NCBI RefSeq assembly: GCF_026914265.1
Contig: NC_069132.1
Span: forward strand, 30,250,932-30,314,931
Source of the DNA: Mya arenaria
Taxonomy: Eukaryota; Mollusca; Bivalvia; Myida; Myidae
Reading direction: 5' to 3'
Length of the DNA stretch: 64,000 nt
The position numbers and the translations under genes were made by a program. Below are positions 24,901 to 39,101 of the stretch, in pieces (the stretch's first letter is position 1; each line of letters begins with the position of its first letter). A model generated the notes under the pieces. The model did no database searches. It was not told the origin of the DNA and saw only the letters and a program-made list of their open reading frames with translations.

Positions 24901-27900
24901 GAGGGGTCATCTACTGATCAGGCCCAACCTTCATATCAAGTTTGATGACCATAGGTCCAGGTCGAATTTGCTTTCAAGGTCAATGTGACCTTGACCTTTG
25001 ACCTCTAAAATCAATAGGGGTCATCTACTAGTCAGGCCCAACCTCCAAGTCAAGTATGAGGGCCATGGGTGCAGGCATTGTTGAGTTATCACTCGGACAA
25101 CCTTTTATCATTCAAGGTCACTGTGACCTTGACTTTTGGCCCAATGACCTCTAAAATCAATAGGGGCCATCTACGGGTGAGGTCCAACCTTCAAGTCAAG
25201 TTTGAAGGCCATGTGTGCAGGCATTGTCGAGTTATCACTCGACAACCTTTTACTATTCAAGGTCACTGTGACCTTGACCTTTGGCCCGATGACCCCAAAA
25301 AACAATAGGGGTCATCTACTGGTCAGGCCAAACCTCCAAGTCAAGTATGAGGGCCATGGGCGCAGGCATTGTCGAGTTATCACTCGGACAACCTTTTACC
25401 ATTCAAGGTCACTGTGACCTTGACCTTTGGCCTGTTGACCCCCCAAAACAATACGTGTCATCTAGTCATCAGGCCCAACTTCCCTATCAAGTTTGATGAC
25501 CATAGGTCTAGGCATTGTTTAATTATCACTCGGACAAGCATTAAAATTATTTTACCATTAAAGGTCACTGTGATCTTGACCTTTGACCCGATGAGCCCTT
25601 AAATCAATAGGGGTCATCTACTGGTCAGACCCAACCTTCATGTCAAGTTTGATGACCATACGTCCAGGAATTGTTGAGTTATCACTTGGACAAGCTTTGG
25701 TGTACCGACGGACCGACTGACCGACATGTGCAAAGCAATATACCCCTCTTCTTCAAAGGGGGGCATAAATATCACTCAGACTTGTCCAAAGGAAGAGTGA
25801 AAATAGAACAAGAGCTGTCTCAGAGACAGCGCACTTGACTATTCTGTCACTTTTACGTTTAAGGATTGCAAAAGTTTTGGTGAAACATGCATGGATCACT
25901 GTAAAGTAAGAATACATGCAAAACCTTAACCAGTAAAAACTAAAGAGACAAAATTTGAATAACATGCTAGATAGAGTTATTATAATTGATTGTATAAAAT
26001 TTCAATGCAATACATGAAGTAGTTGCAGAGTTATTGATTTATATGTGCTAACATGCAAAACCTTAACCAGAAAATAGTTCACCCACCTCATTTGCAACTG
26101 TGAAGAAATCCTTGTCATACTTCAGAATGGCTGTAGTGTATCTGTCGATCTCTTCGGTTGTCCAAATATCAGATTCTTAAAGAAAAGATATGCAAATATT
26201 ACAACGAAATAGGGTGTTTATTGTAGCAATATGAATTAAAATAATTGGTCTCATACTAAAAGTACACATTCAGTCTTCAAGAAGGAACCAAATGACCACA
26301 TGGTAATGTACCTTACCTTGATATGTATATGAGGCCAGAGGGTGGGTCTGTGGCAGTTTGCACGCTCCGGACATCAACAACACCATTGCCTCCTGAAAAT
26401 TAAACAGTCCACTATCATGGGGCTGGGATGACGAAGAAGCTTTGGTATTCAAGCAGAAGTAATTCAATGACATTTTTCCATTACTAAAATAACTATGTAA
26501 ATCATATGTCTGTGTATACATTATTACCTTATACAAATTTATTAAGAAATTCAAAAACTCATTGAGCCTATTTGTCTTGAACAGCTGTGTACATAGTTAA
26601 TCAGATAACTTTTGATTTGATATTGCAAATAATATTCAATAAATATCACAAACGATAACTAAAATCCGACTGGAAGTATCAAAGCATGTATGTATCAATG
26701 ATGATTTACAGCATGTCCTAAGCACACTTCTGATTAAGTAAACTGATAGAAGCATCTTAAAGATCAACTATAACTACCAATCTTTATGTACCCATACCTG
26801 TATATTGCCTCCCGCAATGTACAACAGCTGTAGAGCATATTCCACATTAAAGCCATTGCCAGACACAGCAGCACTGCATGCGAGATCTTGGAATGATTGC
26901 ACTGAAATCGGGAGAACAATTGTTGTTGTTTTTGGAAAATACAGGTCAATGACTTAACAAGCAAGTTCAAGCCTTTACAATCAGAGCAGACACTTTATGG
27001 AAAAGTCATTACACTTAAGGTAAAGGACTTTACAAAGATGGTCAAACGTTTACAATCAGATTAGACACTTCCTAGGCAAGTCATAGCACTTTAGATCAAG
27101 GCCTTTACAATGAAGGTCAAACCTTGACAACCAAATCAGACACTTCATAAGGTCAAGATTTTACAATCAGATCAGCCACTATAAGGTCAAGGAGTTTACA
27201 AAGGAGGTCAAGCCTTTCCAATCAGATCAGACACTTTTTAAGGTCAAGGACTTTACAAGAATGTCAGGCCTTTGCAATTAGATCAGACACTTCATAAGGT
27301 CAAGGACTTTGCAAAAATGTTAGGCCTTTACAATCAGATCAGACACTTCATAAAGTCAAGGACTTTACAAGAATGTCAGGCCTTTGCAATTAGATCAGAC
27401 ACTTCATAAGGTCAAGGACTTTACAAAAATGTTAGGCCTTTAAAATCATATCAGACACTTCATAAGGTCAAGGAATTTACAAGAATGTTAGGCCTTTACA
27501 ATCAGATCAGACTCTTCATAAGGTCAAGGACTTTACAACAATGTTAGGCCTTTACAATCAGATCAGACATTTCATAAGGTCAAGGACTTAACAAGAAGGT
27601 CAGGCCTTTACAATCAGATAAGATACTTCATCAGTTCAAGGTCTTTACAAAAAAGGTCAAGCCTTTACAATTAAATCAGACACTTCATAGGCAAGTCACA
27701 TAGCTTTTTAAAGGGGCTGTACTCCATATGATGAAATAGCGAAAAAAAGAAAATTGTCATAAACTGACATAAACTTGGTATCGATGTGTACAATGCATTG
27801 AAACTTACTAACTGAAGTACCACATAATTTACAATTAATTTATTTTTCGCTGTTTTTTGGTATTTTTCCATTAAAAAAGATTACTAGGTATGTCTAAATA

Positions 27901-30900
27901 TTCAAACTGTTGCGAGTAAGCCTTCGTAGCACAGTGGATACAATACTGGGCTGCAATTTTGGCGACCCTGGTTGGAACCTGGCCTCCGACTCGATTTTCT
28001 TTTACATTTTGGTATTTTTTTATAATTATGATATCAAAGAGTAAACCATTTAATTAAACAAGAGATGTTTGTCAAACATTATGCCCCCCTGAGCGCCATG
28101 TTGTCAGGATTATATGGACAATTGAATTAAATATGCATGGACCGAAATGACAGCTAGTTTGTCACTGATATATTGGATGCAATTGAGGCAGTTTTAAGAT
28201 TATGACCATTCAACGTGTGAGGAAAGAGTGTGTTATGACCATGACCTTTGACCTCAAAATCCGTAGGAGTCATCAGCTGGTCACAAAAAATCTAAATGTC
28301 AAGTTTGAGGGCCATCAATGCAGGCATTGACAAGTTATCACACAGACAAGATTTTTTCGTTCAAGGTCACTGTGACCTTGACTTTTGACCACATGACCCC
28401 TAAAATCATAACGGGTCATCTACAGATCAAATGCAACATCAAATCAAGTTTGAAAGCCATGGGTGGAGGCATTGTAGAGTTATCACTCGGAACATTTTCG
28501 CATTCAAGGTCACTGTTAACTTGACCTTTGAATTGATGACTCCTAAAATCAATAAGGGTCATCTTCTGGTCAGGCCCTACTTCTATGTCAAGTTTGATGA
28601 TCATAGGTTCAGACATTGTTGAGATATCACAGGGAGAAGGTTTGTTAACTTTTTTGCGTTAAATGTTACTGTGACCTTGACCCGATGACCCCCCAAAATC
28701 AAGAGGGGTCATCTACTGGTCAGGCCAACCCTTCATATCAAGTTTGATGACCATAGGTCCAGGTGTTGTCGAGTTGGCTTTCAAGGTCTCTGTGACCTTG
28801 ACCTTTGACCCCTAAAATCAATAGGGGTCTTCTACTGGTCAGGCTCAACTTCCAAGTCAAGTTTGAGGGCCAAGGGTGCAGGCATTGTTGAGTTATCATT
28901 CGGACAATCTTTTACCATTCAAGATCACTGTGACCTTGACCTTTGGCCCGATGACCCCCCAAAACAATAGGGGTCATCTACTGATCAGGCCCAACCTCCA
29001 TGTCAAGAATGAGGGCCATAGGAGCAGGCATTGTCGAGTTATCACAAGGACAACCTTTTACCATTCAAGATCACTGTGACCTTGACCTTTGGCCCGATGA
29101 CCCCCCCCCCGAAAATAGGGGTCATCTACTGGTCAGGCCCAACCTCCATGTCAAGTATGAGGGCCATGAGTGCAGGCTATGTGGAGTTATCACAAGAACA
29201 ACCTTTTACCATTCAAGATCCCTGTGACCTTGACCTTTGGCCCAATGACCCCCAAAGCCATAGGGGTCATCTACTGGTCAGGCCCAACCTCAATGTCAAG
29301 TATGAAGGCCATGGGTGCAAGCATTGTCGAGTTATCACACGGGCAACCTTTTACCATTCAAGGTCACTGTGACCTTTGGCCCGATGACCCCCAAAATCAA
29401 TAGGGGTCATCTACTGGTCACGGCCAACCTCCATGTCAAGTATGAGGGCCAAGAGTGCAGGCATTGTCAAATTATCACTCGGACAACCTTTTACCATTCA
29501 AGGTCACTGTGACCTTGACATTTGGCCTGATGACCCCCAAAATCAATAGGGGTCATCTACTGGTCAGGCCCAACTTCCATATCAAGTTTGATGACCATAG
29601 GTCTAGGCATTGTAGAGTTATCACTCGGACAAGCTTTGAAATTATTTACCATTAAAGGTCACTGTGACCTTGACCTTTGACCGATGAGCCCTTAAATCAA
29701 TAGGGATCATCTACTGGTCAGGCCCAACCTTCATGTCAAGTTTGATGACTATACGTCCAGGAATTTTTGAGTTATCACTCGGACAAGCTTTGGTCTACCG
29801 ACGGACCATCCAACCGACCGACAGACATACCGACATGCCTGTGCAAAGCAATATACCCCTCTTCTTCGAAGGGGGGCATAACAATTGTCCTGAGATTCGT
29901 TACAGAAAAAAACGTTTTTTGTGTCAAGCTGGTGTACAGTCCCTTTAAGGTCAATTAAATTGTTGATACCTTCATAGTCAGAGACATGTTGGAGACAGGC
30001 TGAGTTGAACACCAGATCTTCTTTACTGACATCAAACTGAGCTCGCCTCTTATCAGCTGTAAGGAGAGTAACATGTGTTTAACTTCTCACATCATATTTT
30101 AAATAATTGCTCATGTTTCAGTCATTAAAATTCGGCTTTTGGATGAACACAACATAATTATTGTACTAATGCTTGTTATGAAGAAAAGTTAACAACAATG
30201 ACATTAACAAAACAAAGTTCTGAACTATCAGCCTTTTATATAATATATATCAGGTCTTTATGACCATAACTCTTTGTTTGTTTAGAAACTTACAGTTAAA
30301 GGCAGGAAGAGATGCTTGGTACTGTGGTCCAATATTCACATGGCTAAAAAATAAGACAGTATTGTGCATTTGTTCGCTGAAACAGACTAACCTTGAAATG
30401 TGTCTAAAATATAATTTAATGAATGACAACACAAAGTTTGTTACTAACAATGACATACTTTCATAAGTCGACACACACCACATTAAACAATCTAAGTGAT
30501 GACAGCAAGCCATTGTTTTTCAAATTACAAACAAAATTTATCCAAGAAGAGAAGCTTCCTCTCACAAAAAGAAAAACAAGCAGTTTTTCCTCAAAATTTT
30601 AAAACAGCTTTCATTGTAATGTCTGTGTTTGACATCAAAGGGAGTCTGGAAGTCAAAGATTCCTAAATATTCATACAGACTCCTAGTCAAATTATGTTTT
30701 TTATAATCTAATAAATGTATTGTGAGTTTATGAAAACTTTTGTTTTGAAGTGTATTGACTTAAATTATTTCTTTTCTTTTCTCTTTTACAATGGAATCTT
30801 CTTTCTGTTCTGGACCAAAAACTCCTTAATTTTGCAAGTGGTCTCCTTTGCAAATACAATTAGTGTGTCTAACACTGAATGTCAATCTGAAATAAGGAAA

Positions 30901-33900
30901 GTTCTACTCACGGCAGAATATCGGACTCTGGAGCATGTGGCTCTTCAACAAATGGCACAGTGTCATCTGTCGACTCTTCCTTTTCCGACTTTGTAACACT
31001 GGCTGTAAAGGCAGAAACACACTTAAAAGTTTATGTTTAATGGTGGCAATTCATGGTATGCCACTTTGTAACACTGGCTGTAAAGGCAGAAACACACATA
31101 AAAGTTTGTTTAATGGTGGCAATTCACAGTAACTGAACACATGCGGGATTTGCTTTATCTTTTATACATATATTAATAATTTTTTAAGGCAATTGTGTAT
31201 ACTACCATGTCCCTCATATTGTTATTCAGTATTCATTTGAGTACAAGTCATACAGTGTTCTAGTACAGTTTTGTTAAAATGTCTCGATAAATAACAGACC
31301 AGCAACTAATTATTTTATTGAATTTCACATATTTTTTATAAATTTTGATCGGCCCAATTCTGGAAGCCAGTTCCTCTCAATAACACCATGTCCAAGAAAT
31401 CAAAACACAAGTTCAGACCAGCTTGTGTGTTTTCAACTACTTGTAGTTCATATCATTGAAAAAAGTTTAATTCTCCAGAAAACAATAAGTGTGTTTAAAC
31501 AGGTCATCATAACAAATCAATGTAACTCACCAGTTCTGAGCAATGACGGCCTGTGAGGGGTTAACGGTGGGCCAGGTAATACCAGGGGCTGAACCAGGGG
31601 ATGAGGGGCCATTGCTGCTAGCTGAATTGATGAGAATAACCCCGAACCCCTTCGCAAAGGGCTCAACATTGGAGGTGGGGTATACGGAACTGGAGCCGTG
31701 TTACAAGTAATATCTGAGTCCGCATGAATTCTAGGAGATCTTAAGCGACTTTGGAAACCACACATGTTAGCATGGGAGGGAATTATCAATGGGGCTGGTC
31801 GATTTTTACGTCGCATTTTGGACGACCCCAAGGCAAGTCCAGATGGGTTTCTAAACACTCCAGCACCATCGGAACGTGAAAATATGTCCCTATTACTCCA
31901 TTTATGTAAATGTTCGTCAGTTTTGCTGCGTGGCCTATGAGCCAAGTCTTCACTGCGAATCTTTGGTTTTGCAAATGGGTCTTCCCCTCCTCTCCACTGT
32001 AATCTATAATCATCACCAGACTTACTTCTTAGCCGGGGCCTAGAGTAATCTTCAGATCTTGACACAGGTTTAATATAAGTATTTGAGAACGAATCTCGTT
32101 TGGAAAACTCTGAAGCACTTGTAGGGGAAAACAAAACATGAGCACGAACATCTTCCGGGCCTGCGGAGAGTCTTCGCTTTAGCTCACTGTTTGTTTCATG
32201 TGGTTTCGACACGACAGGGACAAAGGTGAGCTCAGCTTTAGCACTGTGATGCCTCTGTCGTTGAGACAACCCATTTGCTGAATTTGTATTTGTACTAGAG
32301 CCTAAATTTGAGTTACTTTGGAATGAGAACTGTGAAGTTGCAGATGCTCTAGGTGAAGATGGCTTGGAAGCTAAATGTTTCAATATTTCTTGTTTCACAC
32401 TTATCTTTGATTCACTAACAATGGGTTGTGCTGTGAATGTATATTCATAGTTAGATGAAGTCAACAGATCATTAACAACTGATGAATTATGAGCAAAGCC
32501 ACTGTTAGGCATATTGATATCATTGTCACTTGCCGACTGTTGCTGAAACAGCCTTGAATTGTCCGGTGAAAAAACTTGATCAGAAAGCTGTTGTAAGCCT
32601 CTGTTATCAGGTTTATGTATTTGCTGCATTGACCCTGGTGGTACCTCACCCAAGTTTTCTAAACTTGTTATGATTTGTGACACAATCTCGCTCGTTGTGT
32701 GGCCACCAACCAGCTGACCCTCCTGTTCCCCTGAAGGTGCCATATCGTCATCAACAGCAAAATGTCCAGATAGTTGACTCTGGAAAGCACCTTGATCTTG
32801 CTGTAAATTCACAGCCTGATTATAAGGTATCTGCTGCTGTAACTGACTTACTAATTCACTGTCACCACTTCCAAGTGTACTTGTATTATGTATGTTTCCC
32901 ATATTAGCACTTTGAAGATTGCCACCGTGGAGGTTATTCAAATTCTGTATTTGATATTGTTGTTGAATATTCCTAATTATATCCTCATTTCCCCTCTGCA
33001 TGGCCCCATACTCCTGCACTGCTTGATCAGTAAACCGTGAATTGAGCCCAATTGTTTCTTGCTGCATTACCTGTGTGAGGCCACCTTTGTGGTAATCCTG
33101 TCCTGGTGGGCTTCTAAGGGATTCCACAGAGCCCTGCCTTTGGAATACAGGAGACTGGGGTACCTTTAATAAACACCAAAATTAGTTTCTACAAATTTAC
33201 TGAAGCTCATTTTTTTTATGAAGGTCATGACAACCATGCTCTATTTTATTTCCTGGGTAGAATATAGCACTGGTGCCCATATGCAATTGGTAGGGATTGT
33301 TCCAAGGACCTCTTGGCTGGGAAGCATCTATGCCACTAAACCAGTCATCGAAATTAGTCTTTGAATGAACAAGCCCGAATTCTCATACTTGTGCTTGGCA
33401 TCAAATTTTTTAACAAGCTTTGCTATTCAGAATTTGAGCAAGCCCAGAATACATTTTACCAGTGCTAAATTTGTGGATTTTAGTTAATTTCCACCACTGC
33501 TAAACCATCTCAGATACTGCTTAAACCTTAAATATGCAATGTTCTCAAATCAGAATGGTGCAAGGCAAGTCAATGGAATTTAATGAAATGTTTATGGTTC
33601 AGTTAGATTTTGATTGTTATATCTACAGACAAAATATGCGCTATGGTTTGAGACAAGTTTTTACAAAATGATGAAAGCTCACCTGAGGGGACTGGGGCAC
33701 ACTGTGAGTGTGTGGATACTGGGGTGAGGCCGGCACATGGGGGGAAAGGGGAAACCCTGGGGAACTAAAGCTTAGATCCCCACCCCCCATAGAAGGTGGA
33801 CCCTGCGGGGAGCTCTCGTATATTATAGGTTGTTGGTGCTGCTGATTCAACAGCTGCTGTTGCTGCTCATGCTGCTGCTGTTGTTGTAAATTTTGTTGAA

Positions 33901-36900
33901 GGAGCTCTATCTAAAATGGTATTAATTGATTTAAGATTAAAAAGCACCACACTCATTGTTATAATACAGTTTTTGGGAACGCAAATACTAACCTAGTGAA
34001 CATATGAGCTAAACCCCTTTCAGATTTTAAAAGCAAGATTTTAAGTAGACATACATAACCTTAAATTGGCAAAGAATGTAAACAGCCCTTAAAAGTTTAC
34101 CCAAAACTATCTGTTATTAGTCAAAAAGCCACCAACTTTTAGATTGTAATGGTGTATATAAATTAGGGATGCAAACGAATGGCAAAACAGATATTCGAAT
34201 ATTCGGTAATTCTTTCGATCGAATATTCGAATATTCGATTAGCGAAATACATATTTTAGAAGATGTAAACTACTATTATTATTCGCTAAAGTAATAGCCG
34301 GGGCATTTAAACCCAATTTTGTCATATCCAGTACGCGCGGCCGACCCTGATTTCCCCAAATGAGCCTTTGAAATTCTCCATTTCCAGGAAGTAAAAAGCA
34401 ATACATTATAAACAGACAAACAACAAAATCGAATAATTCAATTCCGCTGCCTTTTGTAAACAATGTGAAATTAGATGGATTCCTTGTAAAACAGTGTTTT
34501 GCGCCAATGGAAGGTCTTTCCGTAGGATGATCAGCCTCGTTCTGAGATTGACCTCTAAACTGACTAAATATAACTATGGAAAACTCAAACCAACTCGGGA
34601 ACTAGTAAAATAGTAAAACGAAAACATAAGTGGATTGGACTTATTTATTGTACAACAATAGAGGAATTATATTCAAAAATCCATTTCAAAGCACGAAAAT
34701 TGTATTGAAAGATGAAAACAGTTTAAAGCACATATATGCAACAACATTATTGAGCACAATATTACATTATTGTGGCATTTATATCAACACCTCGTTTTGC
34801 GCTATTTTGCACAGCATAATTTGCAGCCAAGACAACACATTGGTGTTAAAGCCGATCCCTAGCCAGTTATTGTAAAAGTAGGGCGACTTTTTATAGTACC
34901 CGACGAAATGTCCCTAAATGACACATGTCGCGTGTCTAGTCATCACATTCACACCTCTGGGATTAGGGGCCAATCGTTGTAAAAACAAGATAAACGAGCT
35001 TTATAAACAACATCAGTGATGAAGGCAAAATGTGTTTTGTTCTCTTTATTGAATTTTTTTTTTCGAATATTCGAATACCGATTTTGACATTCGAATACCA
35101 AACGTTTGATCGAATATTCGAATATTCGAATATTCGTTTGCATCCCTAATATAAATAGAAGAAAACGCACAATTATTAAATGACTGGTGGGTCCTAAAAG
35201 GTTTACAGTGATCAACTATTGTCTCATAAGGAAGAAATACCATGTTTTCTGCACTCTTTTTTTTTAAAATTAAACATGATATCCCTTCTTTTTCTATATT
35301 CATTCATCCTTTTCAGTAAGGGCTATTCCAGTAAAACATATGTCCCACCCTAGGAAGGCACTTTCAAAATGGACCATCCCCCTTCAGAAGTTTATTTGAT
35401 GAGAAAAGAACCCCCTTTAGAATATTTTCTGAGCAAATTCGGACCCCCTTGAGAAGTTTATTTTTTTATACGTCTATATGCAAAGATTATTTGCAATTAC
35501 TCTTTTGTAACTCTTTGATCAGGTGAGCTATATAGGACCTTATAGCTCACCCTAGTTTCTAAGCCAATCATCACCCAGAGATTTTCAAATCTTTGCTCGA
35601 ATAGGTTTCATATAAGATCACATCTGCACCCAATAAGTTAATTATTATAACTAGGTCAACAGACATGGCGCGCGCCAAATGAACTTCGAGCAGCCAATGG
35701 GCACGCTGTATACGGCCTTGTTCGATGATTGGCTTAGAAACTAGGGTGAACTATAAGTCGGTTACAGCTCATGTAATGGAAAATAACAAAACTTATTACT
35801 GGGCTTTGCTTGTAATAAATTTTGTTATTTTCCATTAATAAATTTGGTTATTTTTCATTGTATGGACTATAACCTACACACCACGGTTCTCTTGTTTCTT
35901 CATATGTTGCTATAAGTGCATATTAAGCCACATGAGGCTGAAACTTTCACCCATGTAATTATATACAACCTAAAAATACCTTGTGGTCGAAATGTTAAGG
36001 GGACGAAACATTCGGATTTATAACATTTACGCAATACGTACAAATTATGATTTCTAATAAAATTCTAGACAACTGTTGTCAATTTCAGGGGTCGACACTA
36101 ACCATTTTTCCAAGGGATCCCGAAGGGACACCAACATTTGAAATCAGGTGTCCCTTCCTGAAATTAGGAGTCCCTTCCACTTTTTACATTTTTTCATTGT
36201 TGAGCCTGTTTTAATATTAAATTCAACATCCTTTTACTTTTCAATTTGTAATGCAAGTATAAACCACCATAATTATTATACATGTTTTCAGCAGCATGTA
36301 ATGACAGGTTAGTAGCACTGAATGGCAGTGAGGTATATTTTGGTCTCTAAGTTGGTAGATTGGGTTCAAAAGCGGGAGAATGTCTAAGCCCAAAGTGGCG
36401 GCATATAGGGTTGCCCTTGTCCGTACGTACGTCTGTCTGTCTGTACGTACGTACGTCCCGAAGATTGTTTCCGATCTAATTCTTGAAAACCGTTTGTCCA
36501 ATCCTCACCAAACTTTAAACACATGTTTGTGACCATAATATCTTGATCAAGTTTGATAGTCATGGAAATCGCTTTAGTCATTTAGGAGTTACGGCCCTTT
36601 TTTGCCAAAAATACTTCAAAAATATATGTTTCCAATCTAATTCTTGAAAAGTATGTGTCCAATCCTCACCAAACTTTACATACATGATTGTGACCATAAT
36701 AACTTGATCAAGTTCGATAGCCATGGAAATCGCTTTTGTCATTTAGGAGTTACGGCCCTTTATTTGCAAAAAAAGGCTTGAAAAATACGTCCCGAAGATT
36801 GTTTCCGATCTAATTCTTGAAAACTGTTTGTCCAATCCTCACCAAACTTTTAACACATGTTTGTGACCATAATACCTTGATCAAGTTCGATAGCCATGGA

Positions 36901-39066
36901 AATCGCTTTAATCATTTAGGAGTTAGGGCCCTTTATTTCCCAACAATACTTAAAAAATATCTTATCCGATCTAATTTTTGAAAAGGATTTGCCCTTGTGC
37001 AGATTATCCTGAATAATCATTATGGCTTATTTTCTGTGACAAAAAATCGAAGTGGGGGCATCCGTGTCCTATGGACACATTTCTAGTTAGATTTTTGGAA
37101 AATACGCATAAAATACATCATGGTTCAGGGTCTTGTCAAATGTCGGTGCTTTTCATTAAAAAACTGTAGGAATATTACATCTGGCTTGTGAAAACTCCAA
37201 TCAATATTTAGTAGAGCTGTTGATAAATCAATCAGACTGCCCAACAGTCGTAGTGCATACTGGAAGAGCAGACGACCAAAAATTGTGTATACATGTTAAT
37301 TTTCGCGCCAAAAAGTCATAAAATTTTATAAATTTATTGAATTAATGAATAAAACCCTGCAAATTTTATTTCTATTATTTTTTATCAAGGCATAAAATAT
37401 ATGTCTTTAAAATTAACAAAGAATATTGATAAGTTGAATGCCAATTAACAAAGAATGCTGAATGTAGGATGCAGTTCTTTTGTGTCGTAAATGTTACTGT
37501 AAATACTCAAAGGTCGCATCATATTATATAAAAGGTATCATCAGAGTTGGCATCTTTTTGGGCGGTTCTGACACATTTATAAGCAAAACAATTCCACATA
37601 AGTATTTTACCGATAATAAATCTCTGTCAGCTCTGACCTTGTTTAAAATGTAAACAACAAAACGGAAGCGTTAACCTGCATGCGCCTGTGAAATGACCTG
37701 TTTATTTATAGATTCATGACGTAACTATAGTCAAATAGTCAGCTATACTTTCGCTTTGATGAGTCCGATAATGATAATTAATAATATTGTTTTGACATGT
37801 GCTGTCAAGAAATTTAGGGAGCCCGAATTTAGGTAATAAATTAATTAAATGCTACTTATTTATTGATATTTAGCGTTTATCAGTCAGAAATTTAAGTGTC
37901 CCGACGGAATACCGGACTTCGAAGTTCAGGTGTCCCTCCTGAAAAACTGGTGTCCTCGGGATCCCGGGACCCCGTTAGTGTCGAACACTGCAATTTGGTA
38001 TACTTACCACGAAACGTATCCACACATGCGGCGCAACTATTGGTTTCTAGCCAATTTTGTAGGTTGGTCTTCGACCACGACTTTACAAATTCTGGCGCCT
38101 CCGCCATCTTGTTGTCAAGGGACGCAACTTCTTCTGATTTCCGATACCGCGGAACCGACTCGTAATATCGCGAAAATTTGTATCCAAACCAATTCTGTAC
38201 ACGACGTTCGGTAAAATATGTTATATGGATAAAAAAAACCGGTATTTCACCATCAGGCAGTAAATATAAATGAGCAGATACGGTCAGAAGCAAAAAAGAA
38301 AATGACGCCCCCCTATAGAAGCGAAATTGGACTTATCACCACCCCCTACAGTAGCAAATTAAGAAAAAGACTTACCCCCTACAGAATTTCTTTATTTTGC
38401 CGTCCTGGGGTGGGACATATGTTTAACTGGAATAGCCCTAAATTAAAACAATTGTATAAATTGTGGTACATTTTATTTGGGAGAAGGGGGCATCTTTAAA
38501 ATCACAGCCTACCCTAAACTGATCCAGATCCCCTGCCTGCTGGGCCAGCTGGATGAGCTGCAGTTGTGAGAGCTGATGGCTAGCTGAATTACCAGCTGTA
38601 TTAGACTGGTTCCCGATTGGTGCCCCAGCTGGAAGACCCGGCGTAACCTGTGACAGCAGATGCTGTTGTAACTGCTGTTGTTGTTGTTGTTTTTGGAGTT
38701 CTTGCAGTTCAATTTGAGCCTGAAAATAGTCTGACATTAATTAAAAGAATTTCATTCCAACAACAACATGGAATACTAACATATATTTTTGCTTTAAATT
38801 AACTCTCATTTAATGCTCTTCAGCTACAAATAGACAATGTTGTTCTATGGGTGCAGTTGTTCTCCTGTCATAAAAAAGAGTCCCGCTGATTTCCAGGTTG
38901 TTTTATTAGACTTGTTTCAAGCTATAAGAAATTTGATTAAATAACTTGATATAATGTTCCCTATTCACAGACCTGAATCTGTTGTAGATGTTGCTGTTGT
39001 TGATGTTGCATCTGCTGCTCCTGCATTTTCAACTGTATCTGTTTTATATGGTCTTCAACAGTTGGC

Positions 39067-39101
<35 letters not shown>

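Larger units (their letters stand above)
27708..29948. mobile_element. Terminal-inverted-repeat element carrying a tRNA-like promoter, split by a HINE
   Basis: The left end TTTAAAGGGGCTGTACTCC and right end GGTGTACAGTCCCTTTAA are inverted copies. Inside is a tRNA-like segment. A family 2 HINE (28057-29881) is inserted near its right end. A second, uninserted copy of the left part is at 58959-59412. Confidence 0.65.
35320..38438. mobile_element. PIF/Harbinger-like element (TSD TAA) with nested insertion
   Basis: The left GGGCTATTCCAGTAAAACAT and the right end are inverted copies over about 35 bp (right arm 38404-38438). The flanks are TAA on both sides (35317-35319 and 38439-38441). Subterminal CCCCCTTCAGAAGTTTATTT-type motifs recur on both sides. 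No transposase is visible. A second element occupies 36086-37990. It lies in the intron between exons 11 and 10. Confidence 0.75.

Noticed and set aside
24402..25602. Series of short plus-strand frames with repeated peptides such as [13 protein letters not shown]
   Set aside because: They are translations of the 150-bp tandem units of a HINE-like element; they shift frame between units and have no starts or domains.
27915..27990. Functional tRNA gene
   Set aside because: Box B is off consensus, the arms do not fold as a clean cloverleaf by eye, and it lies in a repeat with a second copy.
28318..29655. Same kind of repeated peptide frames
   Set aside because: Tandem-unit artefacts of the second family 2 element.
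24259..29881. CRISPR-like array of regular repeats
   Set aside because: Units are contiguous tandem repeats of about 150 bp without unique spacers, in an animal genome.
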